Under the pieces are notes generated by a model. The model was not told the origin of the DNA and ran no database searches. It saw only the letters and a list, made by a program, of their open reading frames with translations. Shown here one piece after another: positions 1-11,939 of a stretch of 64,000 nucleotides of DNA. The position numbers and the translations under genes were made by a program. Each line of letters opens with the position of its first letter. Within the stretch, counting starts at the first letter, position 1. The DNA lies in contig MNCI01011783.1 in assembly GCA_015680685.1 (NCBI GenBank), forward strand, positions 216,631-280,630, read 5' to 3'. Source of the stretch: Gnetum montanum (lineage: Eukaryota; Streptophyta; Gnetopsida; Gnetales; Gnetaceae).

Positions 1-3000
1 CTAGCAGTAGCAAGATCGTAACGAGATTGGAAATCCATGCTCTTCTCTTTATCCTTTTCCAGTGCTTCTTTCAATGCATGCACCTTATCCCATAAGTACT
101 CGATCGAACGTCTACAAGTCTAAAGTAACTTGTCGTTCTGTACGACGCAACTAGAAACTGCATTGTACACATTCCTTGGGACTTGCTCAATATTCCCTGG
201 TAGTTCAAGGAGAGCATCAATGTGAGTAGCTTTAGAGGGATCCCACTGAAGCTTGGCACCTGCAATTGTAAGTACTACATATAGGAATCAACTATAATCA
301 ATGAACACAAAGAAGCACAATAAACCCAAACACTTAGCGTAATACATAAAACACACATACCTAGTTCTAGATGAGCTTCTTGTTAGCAAGTAACCACATC
401 ATTAACGATGCCTTTAACAAAGTCTATCTTGCTAGGCATCTTAGGCCATGGCCTTAGCTCGTTAGTTGGTGTGGGACAAGCCGGGGAGGTCACTTCGATT
501 GGAACCTGTGTTCCTAACATCTCTGCCTAAGATGCGTGTGCCTCAGATGTCTTAGCATTTACCTATGATGCCAGAAAAAATCAAGATAATTAAAAACAAC
601 ACATGAAAATTTAAAAGGTGCAAAAACATGGATTGTGCTAAAAGAAACATAACAAAAGGCCCTTTGCTGTTTAGCTCAGGTAGACCACCAAGTTGCAACG
701 ATCCATTGAAGAAGCCATTAAGGACATCTCTTTCATCACTCGAATGGATGCCTCTTTCATCACTAGGTCATCTAAGTGCATCCGAAGCCTCTTCAAGCCT
801 CGTCTCCATGACGTCTGTCAAATCCTCCTCTTGTGAGGTGGGAGGTTATTCAATCATTTCTTCTTTTTCCTTCGCTTCTTCTTCTAGCCCTGTGACAATC
901 ACTTTGGGATTGGCCATTCGGGCCAAAGTCTCCCTCTCTCTCTCTGGAATCGCCTCTAATAACACCAACATTCTAACATTAGTATGACATAGGGTACATA
1001 TACATTCAAAAAAAATATAATTTAAAATGTCACAAGAAATAAATTAATAAAAATGAAATGAAATACTTACCTTCCACTAGTAGTACAAACCGAATCTTCT
1101 TTGCCCTTGGTAGTATTGCATCCGGAGTAGGCTCCCTTGGGTGATCTTTCCTCTTCACCTTCATCTTGGACTTCCCAACGGTCTTGCCAATCAAACGTTT
1201 AGCCTTTTTCATAGACATGCATAACCTAGGTGGTTCCAATCCCAAACTATCATGGGAATGATGGGAACGGCTGGTTGCACCTCCACTAGTAACTAATACT
1301 GATTCCTCAATGTCCTCCAATGGATCCTGGGATCTAGTGGTGCTAAATAGGTGGTGAATCCAAGGACGGGATAATTGTGAATGATCCCTCAAAACATAGA
1401 GGTTATCATCATAAACCACTAGGAACTCAGTGAACCTACATAAATACCTTGTAAAGAAAGAAAAAGTAAAATGAGATTTAGCATGGACGTTGGAACGTAA
1501 CCTCATGATCTCCTCGCAAATATCGAATATAAGAAATTGTGCCCAGTTGTAGCACCTTCCTATCTCTAAAATGGCACGTATGACACGTGTAGTATCAATC
1601 CCAAGGTTTCTCCCTTGAGAGAGAGATTTGGGGAATGCCCATGCCTAGATGAGAGCATAGAGAAAGTTCATTTCCATTGACCGGGTGTCGTCTCAGATAG
1701 CAAAACCTTTGCGACCCCGAGGCACACCTAACCACTCCTCCAACTCTCTTATGACCTAGTCCTCTTTTGTTGCTTTATCTATAAACACCATGATGCCATC
1801 CATGGGCATACCAAAAATATTAGAGAAAAATTTAGTGGTTAAGTGAAAAGATACCCTAACCGCTGAGACCCACATGCTAAAATGGGAAGCATCACCATTG
1901 ATAGAATCTATAATAGTAACTATCTTAGTGACCGGAATGCTAGGAGTCAAAGCTAAAAATAAGTCCATCAAACCTGCCTGAGTAAGGTGACTAATGGTCA
2001 GCTCAGGGGCTCCCCTCTACAACCACTTTTGTAACTGCTCCACCTCCCCAAACTTCATGAAAAGGGTGGCCTCAGTGCGCCCTGTTATAATAGTGGCTTC
2101 TTCGAGAGGGATGGCTGCTGAAAAGAGAAAACATAGAGAAAAAAATTTAAAAACATAGTACAAGATAAGGCAAAAAAAGAAAAGAAAATGGAGACTAGAG
2201 CATGGTCATTTACCATCGATAAATGGTGTAGGTGGGATAGGTGTAGGATCAAATTTTTGAAGGAAGGTTGGCCCATTAGAAGACCTTTCCTCATGTAACC
2301 AACCACGAACTTGGCATTACTCGAAGGCTCTCAAAAACTACCTATGATCATCAACAAGAGCCACCTTGGTCTGGTCCAACACCATAGCACAAAAAATAGG
2401 GGCTGCCATGAAAGTTTCTAGTGTCATGAACGCTAAGGCAAGCCCTCCATCATCATCGCGCATCTCATGTTCATCAAGGTGGGGCTTGCATAGGAAAAAC
2501 AACATTTGCATTTAGATGATGACATGAAATTTAAAAAGGGATCAAAATTAAACAAGGCACAAAGGAGCATAACTATCCACTCTATATACCATCCTAGGTG
2601 GATTCTGAAATAGAGTGTGTACACGGAGGCCTAGGAAAAGTGTGTTGCTGCTATTATAATGACTACATGTAGGCAACTCCCACACACGAGTCAAAGGACG
2701 TGTAGATCTAGGACCCTCAACAGAGCCTCCTGAAACCCTGAAAAGTCCCTCATCGATATCAGTGATAAAAGCAAGCATGCCTTGTGTAGACCCAAGCAAC
2801 GTTGTCTCGATGATGTCACGAGCTAACTATTCACTTAGGTGAGACTATATAACCATTTTAAAATGTTGTAAGATGAAGGATAAAAATGAACTAACACTAG
2901 GGAGGAACCATATCACATGGGGCCCAATGCACATGTCATAGGGAGGTGTGTACGGTCCAAAGGGACCAAACCAAGCAAGCACCCCAACAAGCTCAACCAC

Positions 3001-3021
3001 TAGAAGAGAAGGTTTAGGTCC
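1..3021 (-). pseudogene. Multi-exon gene of unrecognised family, copy 1 (decayed, 3' end beyond window)
   Basis: I do not recognise this gene by name. Read on the minus strand it has at least six exons with consensus splice sites; introns are 2485-2589, 2118-2213, 973-1070, about 563-670 and 260-360 (about 95-110 nt each). Exon 2590-3021 begins after a ...GCAAG acceptor. The middle exon (about 2117-1071) carries a block like the plant 'putative transposon/envelope-like' domain (WVSAVRVSFHLTTKFFSNIF, then FGMP) and ends in a conserved segment containing EFLVVY. The C-terminal exons are acidic and charged, and look like coiled coil (KEALEKDKEKSMDF). Several in-frame stops (for example three between 1756 and 1600, as TAG, TGA, TAG) make it a pseudogene. 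Copy 2 at 30059-41033 matches it exon by exon with introns at the same places, so the exon model is supported by comparison. Function is unknown; it could be a transposon gene or a host family. Confidence 0.6.
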
Positions 3022-3556
3022 CTTGCACATAGCCAACCCAATGCCGAAAACATAAAGTAAGTGAAAAATTTTAGTATTAAAAATAGATCAAAACTACAGA
3101 GGCCAAGAAATCACATAAACAAACACTTGGAATGCATAGCTTCGCCCCATGAGATAAGAACATCAATAGCTATTTAGTGTATTTGATGCTCATTGGGGCA
3201 CATTGGAATACATGCCACGATAAACCCACATAAAAATGCAAAACATAAACATACTTAGAAAACAGATAAATGATATAAATATGAAACTAGCAAATAATAG
3301 GCACATCTTCATATTCCAAGTCATGTTAGTCCTTCCCACCAACAAGTCATGCTGGGCCTTCTCACCAACAAGTCATGCTGAGCCTTTATCCCTATGTCCC
3401 CAGCACTCATGTTAACATTCTATCTCATGTTGAAATCTACAACTTAATGTTCATGTTGCCAAACCTGGAAATCATGCAACTCCTAGCCTTCCAAAAAATT
3501 CACATTGACCAGTTCCTGCCCTCCAAAGATCCAAGAAAAATTTCACAAGTCAAGCT
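3022..3556. other. Intergenic AT-rich sequence
   Basis: No coding region is supported. Near 3331-3390 the phrase CACCAACAAGTCATGCTG occurs twice about 29 bp apart, the start of a stretch rich in GTCATGCTG/GTCACGCT words that continues to about 4560. Confidence 0.5.
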
Positions 3557-3726
3557 GCCTTGGTAGGCCGAAAAATTCACATGTCATGCTACCCTGGTGG
3601 GCCAAAAAATTCACATGTCACACTACCTTGCTAGGCTGAAAAATTCAAATGTCACGCTACCTTGGCAAGTTGAAAAATTCACATGTCATGCTACCTTGGC
3701 AGGCCGAAAAATTCACATGTCATGTT
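3557..3726. repeat. 34-bp minisatellite, five units
   Basis: Five consecutive 34-bp units start at 3557, 3591, 3625, 3659 and 3693. The core word is AAAAATTCACATGTCATGCT. Units differ by a few substitutions, mostly C/T. Degenerate single units continue to about 4000. Confidence 0.85.
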
Positions 3727-4787
3727 GCCCTAGGTAAAAACCCAAAAATTTACAAGTCACGCAACCCCTCCCTAAAAATTCAAAAATGTGCAGTCACGCT
3801 ACCCCTTCGAAATCAAAATTTATAGTCATACTGGCCATTCTTGCCCCTCTCAAAAATTCAAAATTCTTGTAGTCACATTGCCCACCAAAACTAAAAAAAT
3901 TTGCCCAAAATTATAAGTCATGTTGTTCATTCCTTGCCCTAAAATCTAGGAAAATTTGCAAGTAACAGTGCCCCTCCAAAATCTAAAAATTTGCAGTCAT
4001 GCTGCCAAAGATGCCAAAGAGGGCAAGACTATCACACTGTCAAGAAGGGCAAGAGGCTCATGCTGTGAGCAAAGAAAATCCCAAGCTCACAAACGCAGCT
4101 CATGCTGCAACTTGAAAGACAAGCCTTCCTTCCCACACTCACATTACACCCACAAACCCTGTGAGAACCACGCCAAAAAAAATCCAGAAACCCCGCAAAA
4201 ACAAAAACCCCCATGAATCCAAAAATCCCAAAGCCCAAATCATAGCTAAAGTTCTACCCTAGGTAACACTACTGGAGGAAAATAGGGGAGAAACAAACTT
4301 ACCCATGCAAAGCCTTCTTCCACATTGGAATCCTAGCTTGTAGAAGATGCTGGAGAAGCTCTTCACTCTCTTCTATGAATGCCAAATATTCCTACCTCTT
4401 CCCCTTGTCCCGACTTGCCTTTCCTTTGCCCTTCATGTTGCCTTGTGCACGCTGACGTTGTTGATGACAAGTCACGATGATGTCGTAGCTCACATTACAC
4501 TCCCAAGTCACGCTATAGTCAAGAAGTCACACTAGCACAAAATGCCCTTCCTCCACTTCAAAATCCCCTTTTTAAACCCAATGCATTTTTTTTTTCTTTT
4601 GTTTTACTTTATTTTTCTCTCACTTTATATTTTCTTCATTAGTTTAAATTTGTTTTCATTTGTGTTATATGTTCGCACATAAAATTCATAAAACTTTGAA
4701 ATCCTTGAACTTATTGTTCACTCTCAAATTTAAAATTCAAAATTTAAAAATGGTGCATACACTCAGTCCAAATGACAAGCCAACATC
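3727..4787. other. Decayed GTCACGCT-rich repeat region
   Basis: Scattered, diverged copies of the preceding repeat words (AAAAATT and GTCACGCTACC-like) run to about 4000 and again near 4490-4540. A T-rich tract lies at 4580-4620. The short open frames have no recognisable protein. It may be what is left of the LTR or leader of the Tat element that follows, because the same words recur at 10560-11000; no LTR boundary can be placed. Confidence 0.4.
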
Positions 4788-4893
4788 TGGCCCGGTATGG
4801 ACTTAAACTACCATGTGGCCTGGTATGACCTTAAACTACCATGTGGCTTAGCACGACCTTAAACTGCCATGGCTTTAAACTACCATGACTATC
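4788..4893. repeat. Short minisatellite 5' of the Tat pol
   Basis: About three to four degenerate units of roughly 32 bp share the word GACCTTAAACTACCATG. The reverse complement of the same word makes up the array at 41340-41545, which lies beside the gag of a second Tat element. The array appears to belong to the family and sit between gag and pol. Confidence 0.65.
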
Positions 4894-5152
4894 ACCTCTC
4901 CAAATTCTCGTTAGTACATAGTTCACTTATATTTAGTAACTCCTTCACCAAGAGGGTGTCGCTTACTCTGCTCCCATTTTAAATTGACAGGGGCAAGCAC
5001 ATGGCCACCAAGAATATCCTCTCAACATTGTTTCTCAATGGATCATACAAGGAGGTAGAAAGAGCAATCAACCGAGAATCCTTGGATTTAAATCCATCCA
5101 CCTATACCAATTTAATATCCTCCAATCAAGAAACGACATATTGGCCTAAAAC

Positions 5153-8100
5153 GTGACTAAAAATCTAGATCTAGAGGTTGATAATATCACTGAAGATCCT
5201 CTAGTTGAAATCCCCATTTCCACGATCAATGGCAAAACTAAAACATTGAAATTAAGTGCCTTACTAGACTCGCAACTTGTAGGTGACATCACTCAGGTGT
5301 TAAAAGATAACATAAAAATGTTTGCATGGTCATATACCGACATGACAGGACTAGACGCCTAGATAATCGAACACAACATTATTCTTGATGAAAAAATTTA
5401 ACCGGTGAAACAAAAAGCAAGGAAGGTTAGACTCGAGGTTGCATTAGCCGTCCATGCTGAAATCACAAAACTCTACCAAGTTGGCTTCATCCAGGCTATT
5501 GATTATTCTAATTGGGTATCAAACATTGTTGTAGTCCCTAAGAAGAATGGTAGTATACGCATATGCATTAACTTTCGTGACCTTAACACAGCCACTATAA
5601 AGGATGATTTTCCATTACCTAGCATTGATCAACTTATTGACACAACTACTGGGCATACACTATTGTCCTTTATTGATGGATTTTTAGGGTACAACCAAAT
5701 AAGAATCAATCTGGAACATCAACTTAGAACAACTTTCATGACACCTTGGGGTACATTCTGTTATACTATGATGCCATTTGGCCTTAAAAATGCAGGAGCT
5801 ACATATCAACGGGCAATGACATATATATTTAGTGACTACATGCTCAATTTTATCAATGATTATTTTGATGATATCACAGTCAAATCTAAAACAACTAAAC
5901 AACATGAAAAAGATCTAGAGTTAGTGCTTAAATGTTGTCTCAAATATGACCTTAGACTTAATCCAAAGAAATGCATTTTTGATGTCAAAATGGACAAAAT
6001 GCTTGGTTTCCTAGTCTCCAAAATAGGGATACGGGTAGACCCTGATAAGGTTAAAGAAATAACCAATATGCAACCACCAAGAAACCTCACTGAACTACGT
6101 GGCCTCCAAGTTAGACTACAATTCATCAGATACTTTATCGAAAGGCTGATGGATTAGTTGAGTCCCATGCAACATCTATTACGAAAGAATGTACATTTCC
6201 AATGGACTCAACAATGCCAGAAAGCATTTGAGAACATAAAACAAGAGTTGGCTCAACTATCAACTGTTTATCCTCCACAAAGTGATAAACCTTTCTACAT
6301 CTACCTTGCAACTTTTGATTCCTCCATTACATCGATGCTTTGTCAAAAACATGAGGATGGAGTTGAAATCCCTGTATATTACCTAAGCCACACATTAATC
6401 ACCTATGAACAATGATACAATGATGTAGAAAAATCATGCCTCTCCCTCATCTTCTCCTTGAAGAAATGGTGGCATTATCTCTTCTATAATCAGGTTTACA
6501 TCATTTGCAAGGATAATGTACTTCGTTCCATCACTAATAACATCTACAAGTCAAATAAGATAGCTAGGTGGAAAGCGATGATCGCAGAATTTAACTTATA
6601 CTATGTTGCTCAATCTTCCACAAAAGGTCAAGCAATAGTCACACAATTAGTCGTCTCGCCAACACACTATCAAGCAATAATAAACCCTGAATTCCCAGAT
6701 GAGAATGTTAATAGTATTGACACTGTACTTGACAACTATGAGGAAATCCTATATTTCGATGGAGCTTCAACCTCTTGAGGAGGAAGTGCTGCAGCCATTT
6801 TAACATACCCGTATGGAGAAATCCAACCCTTTGCCTACCGATTAACCTTTCCTTGCACCAATAATATGGCAGAGTATGAAGGTCTTCTTCAAGGTCTTCA
6901 AGCAACATTAACTTCAGGAATCTCACGTCTTGTAGTTCAAGGTGATTCACAGCTAGTTCTTAATCAAGTCACTGAGGTTTACACATGCAAAGCTCTCCAT
7001 TTGCAAACATATTGTGATTTGACCAAACATTTGATGAGGTAACTAGTAGAAGTGGATATACAACATGTCCCTAGAAGAAAAAACATAATGGTTGATGCAC
7101 TTGCTACACTAGCCTTAAACATGACACCTGAAATGTTCCATGCATTGCCTAGCTCTATAACAAGTTGCGCTAAACCTATAATTAACATTCTGGATGAAAT
7201 GCCTATAGCATCCATTAGTACAAAACGTGTAATAGAATGGTACGATGACATAAAATAATTCCTTCTAAGAGGTGAACCACCACAACACTTGAAAAATGAT
7301 CAAAAGGATGCCATGCGAAAACACTCCTGGCAATATGAATTAATAGGAGACACCTTGTGTTGCAAATCCTATGAAGGTATTCTGTTGATGTGCGTTATTA
7401 GTGTTAATGGTCAAACAATTGTAGAACAAGTCCACAAAGGACTTTGTGGAGAACACATTACACCTAAAGAAATGACAACAAAGATTAGACACTTAGGCTA
7501 CTATTGGCCACACATGGAGTATGATTACATATCCAAGGTTAGAACATGTGACATCAATCAAAAGCATGATAATTTGATACACGTGCCACCTAACAAATTT
7601 CATACAGCACAAATCACATGGCCATTCCAAAAATGGGGATTAGACTTAATTGGACTGATAACACCGTTGTCCTCTGCGAGATATAGCTTTATTATCACTA
7701 CAACTGAATATTTCACAAAATGGGTAGAAGCTATTCCCCTTAGGAAGACCACCTCAAAACACATTTGCACTTTCATAATAGAAAATATCATGACCCATTT
7801 TGGTATTCCAATGACCATCGTTACTAAAAATGGGCCATAGTTTAGCAGTGCAGATATGAAAAGCTTCTGTGAAAGTCTAGGCATTAAACATGCATTTTCA
7901 TCACCTTACTACCCACAAAGCAATGGTCAAGTGGAGGCTATAAACAAAACTATCATCATGGTGCTCAAAAAGATGCTAAATCAGAGCAAGAAATGATTGC
8001 ATGAATAATTAGTCTACACGTTGTGGGCATACCAAACAACACACCGTACATCTATAGGTAAAACTCCATACAGCCTTGTATACATATCTAAAGTTGTTTT

Positions 8101-8476
8101 ACCTTTAGAGTTGTAGGTTCCCTCATTGTGGATAGCTCTCTCTAGCCTCCTCGATGAAAGTCAAAACAAGGAACTACGCATTGCTAATCTTGACTCGGTA
8201 GAGGAGAAACATGTGTGAACACTTGATCAAATTGAATGGTACCATAAATAATAGCAGCAATGACACAAACACGATCTGCATAAGCACCTGATCAAAGAAG
8301 GAGACTTAGTCCTTAAAGCCATACGTGAATACTCAAATAAATTCTTAGCCAACTGGGAAGGGCCTTACTTAGTCACTAAGGCATACAATAATGGAGCACT
8401 CAAACTTGCTGATATGAATGGGAACGAGTTTGCTAATCCTACAAATCACTTGTATCTAAAATGGTACTATGTATGA
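5153..8476 (+). pseudogene. pol: Ty3/gypsy Tat-lineage pol: RT, RNase H, second (archaeal-type) RNase H, integrase
   Basis: Remains of a retrotransposon polyprotein that copied element RNA into DNA and integrated it. All pieces lie in one frame: 1,107 codons to the TGA at 8474 with no frameshift, but 15 internal stops (5360, 5399, 6155, 6413, 6776, 7040, 7256, 7838, 7994, 8006, 8114, 8216, 8249, 8252, 8261; five each of TAG, TAA and TGA). RT spans about 5405-6157, with YFDD at 5861-5872 in place of YVDD. A first RNase H covers about 6180-6650. A second RNase H covers about 6750-7100, with DGAS, AEYEG, QGDSQ and VDALA motifs; a dual RNase H is a hallmark of the Tat lineage. Integrase runs from about 7420: one zinc-finger Cys is missing (CDINQ), and the second catalytic Asp is Lys in TKNGP at about 7823, so it would be dead even without stops. 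No gag or clear protease precedes it. Confidence 0.9.
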
Positions 8477-8495
8477 TAAACTTGAGGTACATCAA

Positions 8496-8875
8496 AGTCC
8501 TAGCATCATGACTTAAAATTGATACCACAAAAAAGTTCTAGCATCATGACTTAAAACTAATACCACAAAAAAGTCCTGGCATCATGACTTAAAACTGATA
8601 CCATAGAAAAGTCCTGGCATCATGACTTAAAACTACTACCATAGAAAATTCTTGGCATCATGACTTAAAACTAATACCACAGAAAATTTTTGGCATCATG
8701 ACTTCAAACTGATACCATAGAAAATTCCTCGCATCATGACTTAAAACTAATACCACAGAAAAGTCCTAGCATCATGACTTAAAACTGATACCATGGAAAA
8801 GTCCTGGCATCATGACTTAAAACTGATACCACAGAAAAGTCTTGGCATCATGACTTAAAACTGATACCATAGAGT
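8496..8875. repeat. 38-bp minisatellite, ten units, in the Tat 3' UTR
   Basis: Ten head-to-tail 38-bp units contain GGCATCATGACTTAAAACTG and begin 20 bp after the pol stop. Tat-lineage elements are known for hypervariable tandem repeats in their 3' UTR, and this array sits exactly there. Units differ by 1-5 substitutions. Confidence 0.95.
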
Positions 8876-9085
8876 TATATCTGGTATGATACTAAACTGC
8901 CATATTTGTTCACCATGACGTGAAACTAGCATCCAAAGTCCACTAAGACTATAAACTAGTTTGCCTCTTCACAGTCTGCTATGACTATAAAATAGTAATG
9001 CATTGTCTGCTACGATGCTAAACTGGTGCAATCCAAAGCGTTATGACATAAAACTAATCCACAAAAGTCCGCTAAGACTATAAAC
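8876..9085. repeat. Degenerate continuation of the Tat 3' UTR repeats
   Basis: About five diverged repeats share GCTATGACTATAAACT-like words (for example 8945-8960, 8975-8995 and 9065-9080). Spacing is irregular, at about 35-45 bp. Confidence 0.6.
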
Positions 9086-10250
9086 TGGCAACATCATTGA
9101 CGACCAGGCAATGTTTGAAAAGATATGTTGCTGCAATTGGCTGTGCATGTTCCACAAAAACTTGCTGCACAATTTGTCTCATGAGCTTTGATGAAGCTGA
9201 TGTTGTTCATAATTCTATTTTCTTTGAAAATTTCATGTGGTGACTCCATCTCCTAGTTTAAAGTTCTTAGTTAACCAATTCATATGTGTTTGTCTTATCT
9301 TCTTGGAGTTTTGTTTGCAGGATGACACTCTTGAGGCATTCGTGCATACATGCACTTCATGATGATGACAAGGTATCACATTCTTCCTGACACACGTAAC
9401 TAGGTTAATCAATCCATTCATAAGTACATTCCCAACTCTTGATACATCCCCTATTTCCTCATCATGTCCCAATTATCCTATTCAATTACACCCATGGATA
9501 CATTCCACTCAATTCAAAACTCTTGATACACTGTTGCATACTGTGACTCTCTAAGCAGTTGTGACAAAAAACACAGTACACAGTACATGATGCAAAATGC
9601 AAGTGCTCAAATAGGAGCACAACACAAAAAGTAAGCTCTTTCAAAAAGACTGACAAAGAGAAAAATAAAAGAAAAGAAAAAAAATAAAATAAAAGAGAAA
9701 AGAACAAAAAGTTCAAAGAGCAAAGTGCACGGAAAAGGTCTTCATGACCCCATTGACATCATAAACAAAAGACTATTAGCTATTCTCATACAAGCCCTAG
9801 GTAAGAAGGTAATTGTCTTAGAAAATAGTTACACTCATGTCTCAAAGAGACCATGTTTTGCATCATTGCGTGGCTCTGGCTATTTACAACGGGCCCCATA
9901 AACACCCCATAAGAGTCCCGTTTCTCCAAAGAACGCATCTCCAATGTCTTGGCTCCGAGTTTACTGAATGCTAACTATTAACAAGGACCAAAGATATAGC
10001 TCGTTCACGTGAGAACATTTTCTCTCGCACAATCCTGGCAGCAATTATAGCCATTAACCTCCTGGATTCCCTAGTCCCAACTGATTCCCTTCCATCTTGA
10101 ACCACATTCCCTCAATCCCATGTACTTTTGAAAACGGTGCAATGACATCTAGCTAAGGGCCGATGGATAATTCTTGGTACGTGGTTGTTCATGGTGTTTT
10201 GCACTTCCTTGTTGACATCTCTTGGGTGGATTCCTCTAGACGTCAAGAAA
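9086..10250. other. Tat 3' UTR, non-coding
   Basis: No supported coding region. A long purine-rich tract of A/G runs lies at 9650-9725. The stretch between pol and the presumed 3' LTR is typical of long Tat 3' UTRs. Confidence 0.4.
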
Positions 10251-11938
10251 GAGGGGCCAATGAAGCACCACTACTTTTGGCCTAACACTTTGAAACAAGA
10301 ATGACTCAAGCCCTTTCGAGCTTTTGGGAGGCAAAATTTGGCTAATTCATGGAAACCACACTAAGCTAAATCAAGCTAGCTTGCTCATCCCATCAAGTTG
10401 GAAGCTTACCCATAGTGTGACCAACTCTCAAAGTCTAAAAACTAAGCCAAAATGATTTGATCTACAACATGCAAGTCATCTTCAGAGCACATCCTTGACA
10501 GCTTTAGTCCCAACTTCCAGAATGGTAGATTTCAACTCAAAAATTTAAGTTTTTGCAAATATTTCGTATGTCACATTGCATGTCACACTATAGCATGACT
10601 GTAGGGTGACTTAATCAAAGTGGTTTCAAAAAAGTCACATCTAGGCTCAAATTCTAGATTTCATATCACTCTTAGGATCAACTATAGCCAGACAGCAGTT
10701 GCACTCAAGAATCAAGCTTCAAAATCACAATTTCAAGCAAAATACATCATTTTCAAGTCATGTCACACTGCATGTCACGCTGTAGCATGACTCCAGCATG
10801 ACCTACCATAAATAGCTCAAAACAAGGCACTTTCACGCTCAATTCATCAATCACAGTCAGGCAATCCTTGCACTTCAAGAATCAGTCTTCAAATTTCCAA
10901 AATTTGGTGAAAAATTGCAAGTTTTGTTCATTCACACTAAGGTCACGCTACAACGTGACTGTAGCGTGAGTGTCGCATGCGCATGCTCAAGTCATGCTAA
11001 CTTGAAATCAACTCACATTGGAAATTCTTATCAAGCAAAAAAACTTCAAATAGCCATGGAACCACTCGAACTGGCATCCTGCAATAGTCAAGTCAATGAT
11101 CCAGAAGTTTCAAGTGAGCCAAAGTTAATTTCTCTTGATTCCATTGTATATATTCATTTGTGGGCTTGTCAGGCCCTCACGGTCTAAATTGTATGTGCTT
11201 CCATGGGCTTGAGTATGCCACACATTGTAAGATACAATGCACCTAGTCCAGAATGTAGCTTGCCGACACACATCCAACTCACGCACAACTGTCCACTAGA
11301 CACATGTCACTTGATCCATGTTTCTCTCATCCCTCAACTATTGATTCCATTCATGAATTCCATGCCCGAGCCCATCCCAATCCTATAAATACCCTATCAA
11401 TTCACATAAATAGGGTTGGCAATTTTTGAGTTGGACAGCTTAGGAAACTCAGACTAGCAATCCTTGGGTGCTCGGCACACTTGACTCTTAGCATCCAAGA
11501 ACTTATGAAATACATTACATCACACTGCCCTGGGGCTTGGCGCTTGACCTGCCATCCACATGTGCAACTATGCTTTGACCGATGCACATCTTTTCTATGC
11601 AATATAATAGAGTTCATTTTGCTAGCCATTATTTTGTTTACTCTGCTTTACGTTCAATTTATGTTTTGCTTGAAATACAAGTTTTGCATACATTTTTGTT
11701 TACATTTCATGTGCACTGTTTATGTTTTAAAACATTAGTTATGATAACTACAGCTCAAGCCATAGTTTATGCTCAGGGAAGTCCTTGGTTGATTTGTGTG
11801 TAGAAAATCCAAGGCACTCTACCTTTGTTTACTTTTCTAGCTTACCCTCAGGTGAAGGTAGGGTCAGCTATGTCTACCCAACAATCTTTTGTTGTTTGTT
11901 TTTCTTCCAGCCTTACATCGACGATTTAGGTCAGTACA
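10251..11938 (+). mobile_element. Candidate 3' LTR of the Tat element
   Basis: A purine run AAGAAAGAGGGG at about 10240-10251 looks like a polypurine tract. It is followed by about 1.1 kb with many GTCACGCT/GTCATGCT words (10560-11000), a good TATA box at 11384-11391 and a T-rich transcribed-like part. At about 11940 the sequence switches abruptly to the gag end of another Ty3 element. I could not find a matching 5' LTR, so the limits are uncertain. Confidence 0.35.
11384..11391 (+). promoter_or_regulatory. TATA box in candidate Tat LTR
   Basis: TATAAATA, followed by CCCTATC, in otherwise less AT-rich surroundings; typical of a plant LTR promoter. Confidence 0.5.
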
Positions 11939-11939
11939 C

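Noticed and set aside
3956-4238. Overlapping small frames on both strands near the GTCATGCTG repeats
   Set aside because: Low-complexity translation, no motif and no relative in the window.
8496-8875. CRISPR-like regular repeat array
   Set aside because: Units are directly tandem with no unique spacers and lie in a plant retroelement 3' UTR.
9486-9716. Phe/Leu-rich minus-strand frame resembling a membrane protein
   Set aside because: It is the translation of a purine-rich (T-rich on the other strand) tract, not a gene.
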